This document shows positions 41,704 through 50,236 of a stretch of DNA of 64,000 bases, in pieces. The translations under genes and the position numbers were made by a program. The notes under the pieces are model-generated. The model was not told the origin of the DNA and did not search any database. It worked only from the letters and a program-made list of their open reading frames with translations. Source of the stretch: CADEDH01 sp963732695 (lineage in GTDB: Bacteria; Actinomycetota; Acidimicrobiia; Acidimicrobiales; SZUA-35); the NCBI GenBank assembly GCA_963732695.1, contig CAVTAP010000005.1:391374-455373 (forward strand). The letters run 5' to 3'. Numbering within the stretch: position 1 is the stretch's first letter; each line of letters begins with the position of its first letter.

Positions 41704-42470
41704 GGGTCGGCCGTCAGGCTGGGGGCGGGGGTGGGCGTGGGGGCGGGGACCGGAGCCAGCTCGAGGCGGTAGCCGACGCCCCGCACGGTGGAGATCCGGC
41801 TGGGCTGCCCGGCCTGCTCGCCCAGCTTGCGCCGGATCGAGTTCACGTGGACGTCGAGGGTCTTGGTCGAGCCCCACCAGTGCTCGTCCCACACCTCGGT
41901 GATCAGCTGCTCCCGGGTGATGACGGTGCCGGCGTCACGGGCCAGGCGCTCCAGCAGGTCGAACTCCTTGGGCCGCAGGGCCACCGGCTCGCCGGTCACG
42001 GTGACGGTGCGCGACCCCCGGTCGACGGCCAGGTCGCCCACCGCCAGCACCCGGCCGGGGTCGCGGCCCGAGCCCGGGGTGGGGGCGGCGCCGCCGCTGA
42101 GGGCGTCGCGGAGGCGGAGGTGGGAGGCGATGCGGGCCAGCAGCTCGGCCAGGCGGAAGGGCTTGACCACGTAGTCGACGGCGCCCGACTCGAGCCCCAG
42201 CACCACGTCGATCTCGGTCGCCCGGGCGGTGAGCACGATCACCGGGATCGTGGGGTGGTGGCGGGCCACGTGGGCCGCCACCTCGGAGCCGTCGCCGTCG
42301 GGGAGGCCCAGGTCGAGCAGCACGAGGTCGGGCGGGTGGCCGTCGATCAGGACGCGGGCCTCGGCTACGTGGGCGCAAACCGCCGCCTCGTAACCGTGGG
42401 CCGCCAGGGCCCGTTGCAGGCTCGACGCGATGAGGGCGTCGTCCTCCACGACGAGCACCGTGGTGGGCAC
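41700..42470 (-). CDS. OmpR-family response regulator
   Basis: A 256-residue regulator. The receiver has LVVEDDALI, phosphoacceptor Asp53 in LVLLDLGLPDGDG and the conserved Lys in YVVKPFRLAELL. The winged helix includes LRPKEFDLLERLARDAGTVITR and LDVHVNSIRRKLGEQ, ending RGVGYRLE, then a short Pro/Thr-rich tail. It starts an operon with its kinase. The divergent polymerase gene begins only 42 bp away, so both promoters share a very small region. Confidence 0.92.
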   Translation of the reverse strand: MPTTVLVVEDDALIASSLQRALAAHGYEAAVCAHVAEARVLIDGHPPDLVLLDLGLPDGDGSEVAAHVARHHPTIPVIVLTARATEIDVVLGLESGAVDYVVKPFRLAELLARIASHLRLRDALSGGAAPTPGSGRDPGRVLAVGDLAVDRGSRTVTVTGEPVALRPKEFDLLERLARDAGTVITREQLITEVWDEHWWGSTKTLDVHVNSIRRKLGEQAGQPSRISTVRGVGYRLELAPVPAPTPTPAPSLTADP

Positions 42471-42512
42471 GGCCCTACGTTACCGCCGCCGCCGTTCGGG
42501 CATGATGGCAGG

Positions 42513-43457
42513 GTGGTGAAGGTCTCCAGCCCCGACAAGCTGCTCTACCCCGACGACGGGATCACCAAGGCACAGGTGGTGGAGCACTACCGCACGGTGG
42601 CGCCGGCCCTGTTCCCGTGGGTGGAGGGGCGGCCGGTCACCGTGCAGCGCTTCCCCCGGGGGATCACGGCCCAGGGGTTCATGCAGAAGAACGCGGCCGA
42701 CCATTACCCGGCCACGATCGAGCGCTACACCGTGCCCAAGCGGGAGGGCGGCGACACCGTCTACCCGGTGCTGACCACCCCCGACGACGTGGTGTATCTG
42801 GCCAACCAGAACACGATCACCTTCCACACCTGGACGGCCACCACCACCCGCCCCGACCAGCCCGACTGGTTCCTCCTCGATCTCGACCCCGACGAGGGGG
42901 CAGCGCCGGAGGAGCGGGTCGACGCCGCCCGCCGGGCCACCCGTCTGGCCGGCGACGTGTTGCGCCGGTTCGGGCTGGAGTCGATGGTGGTGGCCACCGG
43001 ATCGAAGGGCTTCCACGTGCGGGCCCGCATCGAGCCCGGCCCCAGCCACGACGAGGTCGATCTCGCCGGCCGGGCCGCCGCCGGGCTGGTGGCGGCGGCC
43101 GATCCCGGGCTGGCCACGGTGGAGTTCCTGAAGCGGGAGCGGGGCGGCCGGGTGTTCGTCGACTGGCTCCGCAACGGTCCCATCGCCACCTCGGTGGTGC
43201 CGTGGTCGCTGCGGCCCCGCCCCGGCGCCCCGGTGGCCGTACCGATCGCCTGGGACGAGCTCGACGGCGTGACCCCCGACGGCTTCACCCTCGCTCCCGG
43301 CGGCCTGGCCCCCATCGAGGAGCGGCTGGCGTTGGATCTGCCCCTGCCGCCGGCCGCCCCCCTCCCGATCGCCGAGCTGGCCGCCGCCGCCGAAGCGGCC
43401 GGCGTCGACCTCGCCACCACCCAGGATCGCTTCGGCCGGCGCAGCGGCCGAAGTTGA
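42513..43457 (+). CDS. Stand-alone LigD-type primase-polymerase (PolDom)
   Basis: A 314-residue archaeo-eukaryotic primase-like polymerase as in the NHEJ ligase LigD. It starts with SSPDKLLYPDDGITKAQVVEHY. The catalytic acidic motif DLDPD gives Asp123 and Asp125, and the motif ATGSKGFHV and the later VDWLRNGPIATSVVPWSLRP with a third Asp are present. No ligase or nuclease domain follows and no Ku gene is in the window. It would fill gaps at double-strand breaks or in excision repair using NTPs. The start is one of two adjacent GTG codons (42513 or 42516). Confidence 0.9.
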   Translation: MVKVSSPDKLLYPDDGITKAQVVEHYRTVAPALFPWVEGRPVTVQRFPRGITAQGFMQKNAADHYPATIERYTVPKREGGDTVYPVLTTPDDVVYLANQNTITFHTWTATTTRPDQPDWFLLDLDPDEGAAPEERVDAARRATRLAGDVLRRFGLESMVVATGSKGFHVRARIEPGPSHDEVDLAGRAAAGLVAAADPGLATVEFLKRERGGRVFVDWLRNGPIATSVVPWSLRPRPGAPVAVPIAWDELDGVTPDGFTLAPGGLAPIEERLALDLPLPPAAPLPIAELAAAAEAAGVDLATTQDRFGRRSGRS

Positions 43458-43523
43458 GCACGGCGGAAGGAAATCGCGAGACTGAGCGACCGACGTTGAG
43501 CCCCTCGGGGCGACGAGCCAGAG

Positions 43524-44330
43524 TTACGGAATCTCGCCGGCCTGGAACGCCCGAAGCGAGTCCTGCAGGCCGTGGGACTTGATGTGGGCGTTGATGGCCT
43601 TGACGGCGGGCGAGGCGTGGGCGATGGCGTCGACCTCCACCGCCTGCAGCATCGCCTCCCGGAAGCCCTGGATCTCCTGGATCCGGTTGGCCGACTGCTT
43701 CTGCAGGGCGATGATGTCTTTCGGGGTGCGGGCCACCTTGGCCACGTAGGCGGCCACCGTCTCGTCGAGCTCCTCGGCCGGGACGGCCCGGTTGAACAGG
43801 CCCCACTCGGCCGCCTCGGCCCCCGTGATCATCTCCCCGGTGGGGAAGAACATCTCCTTGGCCTTCTTCGGGCCCACCAGCCATGTCCAGCTCGACGCCA
43901 CGTAGCCGGCGCCCAGCGGCAGCTGGGGCGTGCCCACCTTGCACTCGTTGGACACGAAGGTGACGTCGCAGATCGTGGCCAGCTGGGTGCCGCCGGCCAG
44001 GCAGTAGCCGTGGACCTTGGCCACCACGGCGAGGCGCATGTCCCAGATGCGTAGCCAGCCCCGCATGATGCGCTCCAGGCCGTCGCGGTCGCCGGTCACG
44101 CCACCCCCGCCGGTGCCGCCGGCGGTGATGTCGTAGCCGGTGCAGAAGGCCCGGCCCGCCCCCTGGACCACGGCCACGTGGATGCCGGGGTCGGCTTCGG
44201 CCTCCTCCAGGGCGGCGATCAGCTCGGCCTGGAGCTGGGCCGAGATGGCGTTGAGCTTCTCCGGCCGGTTGAGGGTGACGGTGGCCACCCGGCCCTCGGT
44301 CTCGTAGGTGACGGTGTCGTAGGTTGCCAT
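43524..44330 (-). CDS. Crotonase-superfamily protein lacking hydratase glutamates
   Basis: A 268-residue crotonase fold: FCTGYDITAGG and HGYCLAGGTQLATICDVTF form the oxyanion hole. The positions of the two hydratase glutamates hold Thr (AGGTQL) and Gln/Leu (GTPQLPLGAG), so hydration is unlikely; isomerase, thioesterase or C-C cleavage chemistry is possible. It lies 13 bp after a second crotonase on the same strand and ends a four-gene run with a hot-dog protein and an amidohydrolase. The ATG at 44330 follows a GGAGGA. Confidence 0.85.
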   Translation of the reverse strand: MATYDTVTYETEGRVATVTLNRPEKLNAISAQLQAELIAALEEAEADPGIHVAVVQGAGRAFCTGYDITAGGTGGGGVTGDRDGLERIMRGWLRIWDMRLAVVAKVHGYCLAGGTQLATICDVTFVSNECKVGTPQLPLGAGYVASSWTWLVGPKKAKEMFFPTGEMITGAEAAEWGLFNRAVPAEELDETVAAYVAKVARTPKDIIALQKQSANRIQEIQGFREAMLQAVEVDAIAHASPAVKAINAHIKSHGLQDSLRAFQAGEIP

Positions 44331-44343
44331 CGCGTTCCTCCGA

Positions 44344-45129
44344 CTACTTCTGGCCCTCTTGGGCCTTGTTCCACTCCCGGGCCGACATGGAGGCGATCGC
44401 CTCCAGGGCCAGGCCGGTGTGGAGGTCGTCGGCCATGGCCCGCCGGATCGGGCGGACCAGGGCGTGGCGGGTGTTGCGGAGCAGGATCGGGTTGAGCTTG
44501 GCCAGGTCGGCGGCGATCTCGTTGGCCCGGTTCAGCACCTGGTCGGCGGGGAGCACCTCACCCACGATGCCGAGCTGCAGGGCTTCTTCGGCGTGGATCT
44601 TCTGCCCGGTGAGCAGGAAGTAGCGGCCCCGGTTGGGGCCGAGCAGGAGAGGCCACACGATCTGCATCGAGTCGCCCGGCACCAGGCCGCCCGGGAAGTG
44701 GGGGGCGTCCTGGAAGTAGGTGTGCTCGGCGGCCAGCACCACGTCGCACAGCACGGCCAGCTCGGAGTGGACCGACACCGGCCCGTTGACGGCGGCGATC
44801 ACCGGCACCTCGATGGCCAGCATCTGGTCGACCAGGCGGTTGCCCTCCCAGATGATCCGGTCCCACACGGTGGCGTTGGCCCGACCCTCGGCCAGGGGGT
44901 TGGGGCCGTCGCCCAACCCGATGAAGGTGTCGCCGGTGCCGGTGATGATAACCACCCGGTTCTCCCGGTCCGAGGCGATGGCGTTGAACAGCTCGGGGAG
45001 CTCCTGGTGGGGCGGCCCGCCCCACATGAGCGACTTCCCCCGCCAGTGCATCCGGATCGTCAGCACCCCGGCGTCGTCCCGGCTCACGTCAGCCGTCGTC
45101 CACCGATCTTTGTACTCGTGCAGCTCCAT
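44344..45129 (-). CDS. Crotonase-superfamily protein, diverged active site
   Basis: A 261-residue crotonase-like protein. The oxyanion region reads NGPVSVHSELAVLCDVVLAA instead of the usual LGGGCE, keeping only one Glu, and the second catalytic position falls in FQDAPHFPGG without Glu. The C-terminus has GQKIHAEEALQLGIVGEVLP. The start at 45129 (MELHEYKDRW) gives a normal N-terminus. It precedes the other crotonase by 13 bp, and the pair may act as a heteromer or in successive steps on a CoA ester. The substrate is unknown. Confidence 0.83.
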   Translation of the reverse strand: MELHEYKDRWTTADVSRDDAGVLTIRMHWRGKSLMWGGPPHQELPELFNAIASDRENRVVIITGTGDTFIGLGDGPNPLAEGRANATVWDRIIWEGNRLVDQMLAIEVPVIAAVNGPVSVHSELAVLCDVVLAAEHTYFQDAPHFPGGLVPGDSMQIVWPLLLGPNRGRYFLLTGQKIHAEEALQLGIVGEVLPADQVLNRANEIAADLAKLNPILLRNTRHALVRPIRRAMADDLHTGLALEAIASMSAREWNKAQEGQK

Positions 45130-45189
45130 GCGGCTCAGCCTTTCACACCCCGGTGCGGGGTGCATGTGGAGCGGGCCGGCCCCGGGCCC

Positions 45190-46092
45190 CTAGTGGCCGA
45201 CGGGGTGGCCGGTGATGGGCGGAGGCATCGTGGTGCCCCGGGGACGGAAGATCGTGTGGTGGCGGATGCGGGCCAGCTCGGGGCTGCCGGGGGCGGCACC
45301 GGCCCCCACCACGAGGCCGTCGAGCACCTGGTACCAGTGGTCCTTGCGGTCGTAGACCTCCACGATCTTCGCCCCCACCACGACCTCCTGCTCGGCCGTG
45401 GCCGGGCCCCTGTGCTGGATCTGGGTGCGGACGTGGATGGTGGGCCCGTAGGTGAAGTTGTGACGGGTGAGCGGGGCCATGCGGGCGGCCAGGAACCAGG
45501 GGTGGAGGTGACCGTCGGGCACGCGGCTCGCGGTCTGGCCCAGGTCGTCGTAGGTGAGCTTGCGGGCGCCGTTGGCCGACAGGTACGCCCCCAGCGGCCG
45601 GAACGGCTCGCCAACCGGGGCCGTGTCGAGGGTGTAGGTGGGGCGCAGCGGAGGGGGGTCGAGCGCCGGCGCCGGGGGTGGGGGATCGATGCTGTCGGCC
45701 CAGGAGGCGGTGCCGGCCCCGACGGTGCCGTCGAGGACGATCCGGTCACCGACGGCGGCGCTCACCGGGCGGCCCTCGCCGTCCCCGGCTCCGGCCCCTG
45801 CCCCTGCCCCGGGGATGGCGCCGATCGTGATCGTCACCACCTCACCGGAGTACAGGGGGCGGCGCAGGGTGACGTCGGCCCAGCCGCTGGTCAGCCACTC
45901 CTCGCCCAGGGCCTCGATCACGGCCTCGGCCACCCAACCGTAGGTGCGGACGCCGGCCACCAGGGCGCCGGCGTAGCCGGCCCCGGAGGCGCCGTCCTCG
46001 GCGTGGATCGGGTTGGGTATGCCCACCGGAGGTGGGTCGGGAGTGGCGGTGACCGACCGGATCACCGGGTCGGTGGTGGGGCTGCTGGGCAT
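45190..46092 (-). CDS. Hot-dog fold (MaoC/thioesterase-like) protein
   Basis: A 300-residue protein apparently with two hot-dog modules. The first is AGALVAGVRTYGWVAEAVIEALGEEWL with RRPLYSGEVVTITIG; the second is near PWFLAARMAPLTRHNFTYGPTIHVRTQIQH and GAKIVEVYDRKDHWYQVLDGLVV. No clear catalytic Asp/His pair of MaoC hydratases is visible, so a thioesterase- or dehydratase-like role is a guess. It lies 8 bp after the amidohydrolase and 60 bp before the crotonases. The ATG at 46092 (MPSSPTTDPVIRS) is chosen. Confidence 0.7.
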   Translation of the reverse strand: MPSSPTTDPVIRSVTATPDPPPVGIPNPIHAEDGASGAGYAGALVAGVRTYGWVAEAVIEALGEEWLTSGWADVTLRRPLYSGEVVTITIGAIPGAGAGAGAGDGEGRPVSAAVGDRIVLDGTVGAGTASWADSIDPPPPAPALDPPPLRPTYTLDTAPVGEPFRPLGAYLSANGARKLTYDDLGQTASRVPDGHLHPWFLAARMAPLTRHNFTYGPTIHVRTQIQHRGPATAEQEVVVGAKIVEVYDRKDHWYQVLDGLVVGAGAAPGSPELARIRHHTIFRPRGTTMPPPITGHPVGH

Positions 46093-46100
46093 CCGCCCAT

Positions 46101-47858
46101 TCAACCCCGCCCGTGGCGCAGCAGCTGACCCGAGGTGGCGCCGGTGCACTCGCCGTCGGCGAACGTCTCGACGCCGTTCACGATGATCGACTGGTAGCCC
46201 TTGGCCCGCTGGACCCGGCGCCATTCGTCGCCCGGCAGGTCGTGGACGATGTCACCCACCCAGCGGGGCTCGATCTCCAACTCGTCGAGGCGGTAGACCA
46301 CCACGTCGGCCGCCGCTCCCTCCCGCAGCACACCCCGGTCGCGGAACCCGGCGGCGTGGGCCGGGAGGGCGGAGAGCCGGTAGTGGGCCTCTTCCAGGGT
46401 GATGCGGCCGGTGTCGCGCACCAGCCAGATCAGGAAGTCGGTGGTGAAGGCGCCGCCGTTGAAGAACTTCATGTGGGCGCCGCCGTCGGACACGCCGGGG
46501 AAGGTGTAGGGGGAGCCGTTGATCATCTCGGCCATGTTGGCGCCGTCGTCCTCCCGCTCCGGGCCCTGGAACACAGCCCGGAGATCGGTGTCGAGCGACA
46601 GGTCGAGCATGACGTCGATGTAGTGGCGACCCTCGTCGGCGGCGATGTCCTTCAGCTGGCGGCCGACGTAGTGCTGGTACTTCTCGTTGCCGTTCACGTC
46701 CCACACCATGAGGCGGCGGGGGGCGCCGCCGACGCCGCCCTGGATCTGGCTGAACAGGGCCGAGGCGTCCTCGGTCTGCTCCTTGATGCGCTGGCGCAGC
46801 TCGGGGTCGCGCATCTTGGCCATACGGGTCTCGCGGTCGCCGACGGTGACCTCCCGCCAGGCCGGGCTGGCGTCGTAGAGGTTCCAGTTGTCGAGGCTGA
46901 AGGTGAACCCGGTGCGGATCGTGCCGCCCTGGCCGAACACCGGCAGGCCCTCGGCGTTGCACTTGGCCAGCCATTCGAGGCGACGGCGGTGGATGGTGGG
47001 ATCGACGGGGCTGGCCACCACCGCGTTGTGGAGGATGGGGCGCTGGGCCACCTCGGCCAGGCGGGCCTGGAACTCGAGGTCGTCGGCGTCGCCCTTGAGG
47101 CCGCCGGCGGCCTGGGTGATCTGGATGAAGCCCTCGTCGCGCTCCCGGAGGACCTCGGCCAGGTTGAAGATGTCGTCGTCGGACATGGTGTCGGTGACCA
47201 TGGGCGACCCGTCGAAGTCGGACTGCACCGAGTCGGGGCCGAGGCGCTGGATGGAGAAGCCGCACAGGCCGGCGTCCATGCCCTCGTGCAGCAGGCGCTG
47301 CATCTCCTTGCGCTCGGCGGCGTTGGCCTGGCGGCTCTTGGCCGCTTCGAGACCCATCACGTAGATCATGAGCGAGGCGGTGGGCATGTACTGGATGCAG
47401 TTGACGCCCTTGGGCGCCTGGTCGAGCGAGTCGAGGTATTCGGGGATGGTCTCCCAGTCCCAGTGGGGCAGGAAGCCCTCCCGCATCGACTCCATCGGGA
47501 TGGCCTCGGTGCGCACCATGGTGAGCATCGAGCGCTCACGGAAGTCGGGCTTCACCGGGGCGAAGCCGAACCCGCAGTTGCCCAGCACCACCGAGGTGAC
47601 GCCGTGCCAGCCGGAGATCGTGCACCACGGGTCCCAGCGGATCTGGGCGTCGTAGTGGGTGTGGAGGTCGATGAAGCCCGGGCACACGATGGCGCCCTCG
47701 GCGTCGATGACCTGCTTGGCCGTGCCGGTGGCCCGGCCGCCGATCTGGACGATCTTGCCGTCCCGGATCCACACGTCGGCGGTGTACCGGGGCACGCGGG
47801 TGCCGTCGACGACGGTGCCGCCCTTGATGTGGATGTCGTAGTCGTAGTCGGTGGTCAT
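46101..47858 (-). CDS. D-aminoacylase / N-acyl-D-amino-acid deacylase-type amidohydrolase
   Basis: A 585-residue metal-dependent amidohydrolase, paralogous to 1085-2791. DYDIHIKGGTVVDGTRVPRYTADVWI opens it, and GFIDLHTHYDAQIRWDP holds the His-x-His metal ligands; WHGVTSVVLGNCGFGFAPVKP follows. The SDGGAHMKFFNGGAFTTDFL region contains the late Asp/His. The ATG at 47858 follows a GGGGGAAA ribosome-binding stretch. It starts a minus-strand run with a hot-dog protein and two crotonases, suggesting breakdown of an amide- or acyl-CoA-linked compound. Confidence 0.87.
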   Translation of the reverse strand: MTTDYDYDIHIKGGTVVDGTRVPRYTADVWIRDGKIVQIGGRATGTAKQVIDAEGAIVCPGFIDLHTHYDAQIRWDPWCTISGWHGVTSVVLGNCGFGFAPVKPDFRERSMLTMVRTEAIPMESMREGFLPHWDWETIPEYLDSLDQAPKGVNCIQYMPTASLMIYVMGLEAAKSRQANAAERKEMQRLLHEGMDAGLCGFSIQRLGPDSVQSDFDGSPMVTDTMSDDDIFNLAEVLRERDEGFIQITQAAGGLKGDADDLEFQARLAEVAQRPILHNAVVASPVDPTIHRRRLEWLAKCNAEGLPVFGQGGTIRTGFTFSLDNWNLYDASPAWREVTVGDRETRMAKMRDPELRQRIKEQTEDASALFSQIQGGVGGAPRRLMVWDVNGNEKYQHYVGRQLKDIAADEGRHYIDVMLDLSLDTDLRAVFQGPEREDDGANMAEMINGSPYTFPGVSDGGAHMKFFNGGAFTTDFLIWLVRDTGRITLEEAHYRLSALPAHAAGFRDRGVLREGAAADVVVYRLDELEIEPRWVGDIVHDLPGDEWRRVQRAKGYQSIIVNGVETFADGECTGATSGQLLRHGRG

Positions 47859-47934
47859 GCTGGTTTCCCCCTGGATCGCCGGCGGCCCCCCGCCGAGCGC
47901 AGTGTCATTCCAGGTTCCTCCACCGGGGCGCGCC

Positions 47935-47969
47935 CGTCCAGCCCGACCGAGGATCGGCCGGGCTGGACG
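47935..47969 (-). terminator. Hairpin after the M1 peptidase gene
   Basis: CGTCCAGCCCG (47935-47945) pairs perfectly with CGGGCTGGACG (47959-47969); after one mismatch, CCG/CGG extend the stem to a 5-nt loop. It lies 15-50 bp past the peptidase stop on the minus strand and has no T-run. Confidence 0.6.
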
Positions 47970-47984
47970 AGCGGGGGGAGACGA

Positions 47985-50123
47985 TCAGCCCTCGATGCCG
48001 AGGCGGTGCAGGAGGCTGCGGGCCGCCACCGTGGCCCGGTACCGGGTCCCGACCGACCGGGCCGTTGTAGCCGCCGCCGGGGCCGGCGGCCGGGTGGTGG
48101 TGTTGAGCCAGGTGTCGAACAGGGCGTCGAGCTGCTGGCCCGACACCCGCTCGGCCAGGGCGATGAACTCGGCGGTGGTGACCGTGCCCCCGGCCTGTTC
48201 CTTGGCCCACTGGCGCAGGATGCGGAAGAAGGCGTCCTCGCCCACGGTGAGACGCAGGGTGTGAAGGGTCATGGCGCCCCGGGCGTACACGGCGAAGTCG
48301 AACTGGTTCTCCGGCCCGGGGTCGCCGATGGGGATGGTCCAGAAGGGATCGCCCTCGGGGAAGACGACGTTGTAGAGGAAGTCGAACGTCTCCTGGGCGG
48401 TGCCGAGCCCTTCGCGGTCGCTCCACAGCCATTCGGCGTAGGTGGCGAACCCCTCGTTGAGCCAGATGTGCTGCCAGCGCTCCAGCGCCAGGTTGTCGCC
48501 GTACCACTGGTGGGCGTTCTCGTGCACCACCACGCTGTCGGCGGAAACCGGGTCGCCGAAGAACCCCGAGGAGTAGATCGGGCGGGTCTGGGTTTCCAGG
48601 GCGAACCCGAGGGGCACGTCGTCGACGATGCCGCCGGCCGTGGTGAAGGGGTAGGGGCCGAAGGTCCGGGCCAGGAAGTCCAGGATCTCGGGTTGGCGCT
48701 TGAACGAGTTGCGTGCGACCTCGCCCACCGGCGGGGGAAGGTCGGCCGTGGTGCCGACGATCCAGTCGGTGGCGTTGCCCGGGCTGCCCGGGGGCGGGCC
48801 GGGGAGGGTCCAGCCGTCGAGCGGGACGCCGTCCGCCTCGAACGAGGTGGTGCCGGGCCCGGTGGACACCACGATGTCGTCGATGAAGACGCCGGGGCCC
48901 TGGACGACGTCGTCGCTGGCGTAGCTGAGCGAGATCTCCACGTCACGGGCCGGGCCGGGCGGCAGTGCCACCTGCCAGGTCTCGGGTCCGTCGCTCCTGC
49001 CGGTGGCGGCCCACCACGGGCCACTGCTGCCCTCAGGGCTGCAGGTGCCGTCGGCGCTCACCGTCTGGTAGTGGCCGATGAAGGGGTGGATGGCCTGCCA
49101 GCCGGAGCAGGAGAAGCCGGCGTTGTCGCTGGTATGGCCATTGACGTCCTCGAGGGTGGTCCAATCGTCCTGGCCCACGGTGTGGGCCTCGACGAAGAAG
49201 AAGTCCCAGTCCGCTTCGGTGTCACGGGTGACGGTGAACCCGACGGTGGCGCCGCCGGCGGGCACGCTGATAGTGCGGACGAGGCGCTTGTAGGAGGAGT
49301 CGGCGGGGGGACCGGAGAGGAGGAACGCAGTGCCGGTGGTGGGCGACGCCACCGGCTTCAGCAGGTCGGGGTCGATGGCGTCCCAGAACTGGATGCGGCC
49401 GCTGCGGTAGGACCTGATGTCGAACTGGCCGATGTTCATCGTCGCCAGATAGGGGGCCATCGGTTCCTTGGCCTCCCACTCCCAGGTGGTCCACCCCCTG
49501 CGGGTGGTCTGGCCCTTGAGCCGGCCGTTGGCCACCACCTCGAGGCCGGCCGGGACCGTCACCTCCATCTCGATGGAGGCCCGGTCGATCGGATGGTCGT
49601 TGGCCGGGAACCAGTAGGCGGCGCCGTGGGGTTGGCCGGCCACGATGTTGCCGTCGTCGGTGGCGACGAAGCCGGAGACGCCTAGGCCCTCTATCACGGG
49701 CTGGGGAATGCCGTCGTAGCGGATGACCACCTCGAACCGGCTGCGGTTGGCGATGCCCCGGGAAGGGGTGATCGTGAGCTCCTGGCCACTGCGGGACCAG
49801 GTGGCGGGGCGGCCGCCCACGGTGACGGATCGGACGGTGAGCCCCACCAGGTCGAGGTTGAAGGCCGAGAGGTTCTGGGTGGCCCGGGCCGTGATCTCGG
49901 CGGTGCCGGTGAGGACGTCGGTGGCCGGGTCGTAGCGCAACTCGAGGTCGTAGTCGTCGACGTCATAGCCGCCGTTGCCGTCGGCCGGGTAGTAGGGGTC
50001 ACCGACCGACGGTGCACCGGGGGTGTAGGTGGCGCTGCCGGGAGCGCTCTGGGCCGAGGCCACGGTGGGTGCCGTGACGGCTCCCAGCGCCAGGGATAGG
50101 AACAATGCGATGCGACGCCCCAC
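47985..50123 (-). CDS. Secreted M1-family zinc metallopeptidase with inserted beta-rich domain
   Basis: A 712-residue exported aminopeptidase-like enzyme. The signal peptide (IALFLSLALGAVTAPTVASAQ) is clear. The N-terminal M1 domain has DVDDYDLELRYDPATDVLTGTAEI. About 200 residues resembling the C-terminal region of immune-inhibitor-A (M6) proteins are inserted after IDPDLLKPVA. The catalytic part then resumes: HENAH (His534, Glu535, His538) with the third zinc ligand Glu557 in WLNEGFATYAEW. The GxMEN exopeptidase motif reads GFALETQT. The start is a GTG at 50123. It probably digests extracellular peptides. Confidence 0.88.
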   Translation of the reverse strand: MGRRIALFLSLALGAVTAPTVASAQSAPGSATYTPGAPSVGDPYYPADGNGGYDVDDYDLELRYDPATDVLTGTAEITARATQNLSAFNLDLVGLTVRSVTVGGRPATWSRSGQELTITPSRGIANRSRFEVVIRYDGIPQPVIEGLGVSGFVATDDGNIVAGQPHGAAYWFPANDHPIDRASIEMEVTVPAGLEVVANGRLKGQTTRRGWTTWEWEAKEPMAPYLATMNIGQFDIRSYRSGRIQFWDAIDPDLLKPVASPTTGTAFLLSGPPADSSYKRLVRTISVPAGGATVGFTVTRDTEADWDFFFVEAHTVGQDDWTTLEDVNGHTSDNAGFSCSGWQAIHPFIGHYQTVSADGTCSPEGSSGPWWAATGRSDGPETWQVALPPGPARDVEISLSYASDDVVQGPGVFIDDIVVSTGPGTTSFEADGVPLDGWTLPGPPPGSPGNATDWIVGTTADLPPPVGEVARNSFKRQPEILDFLARTFGPYPFTTAGGIVDDVPLGFALETQTRPIYSSGFFGDPVSADSVVVHENAHQWYGDNLALERWQHIWLNEGFATYAEWLWSDREGLGTAQETFDFLYNVVFPEGDPFWTIPIGDPGPENQFDFAVYARGAMTLHTLRLTVGEDAFFRILRQWAKEQAGGTVTTAEFIALAERVSGQQLDALFDTWLNTTTRPPAPAAATTARSVGTRYRATVAARSLLHRLGIEG

Positions 50124-50236
50124 CGGAGCCCCCTCTTTCCGAGCCGCCTGCCCGGGATCAACCTAGATAGCAGATCGTCACACCGTCAACCAGTTTCGCG
50201 CTGCACCGCGCGGCGTTGCCGTCGCCGGGCATCGCC

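Noticed and set aside
46113..49685. A 1190-residue open frame on the plus strand
   Set aside because: It is antisense to a convincing amidohydrolase and the M1 peptidase and has the Gly/His/Val-rich look of a GC-skewed shadow frame.
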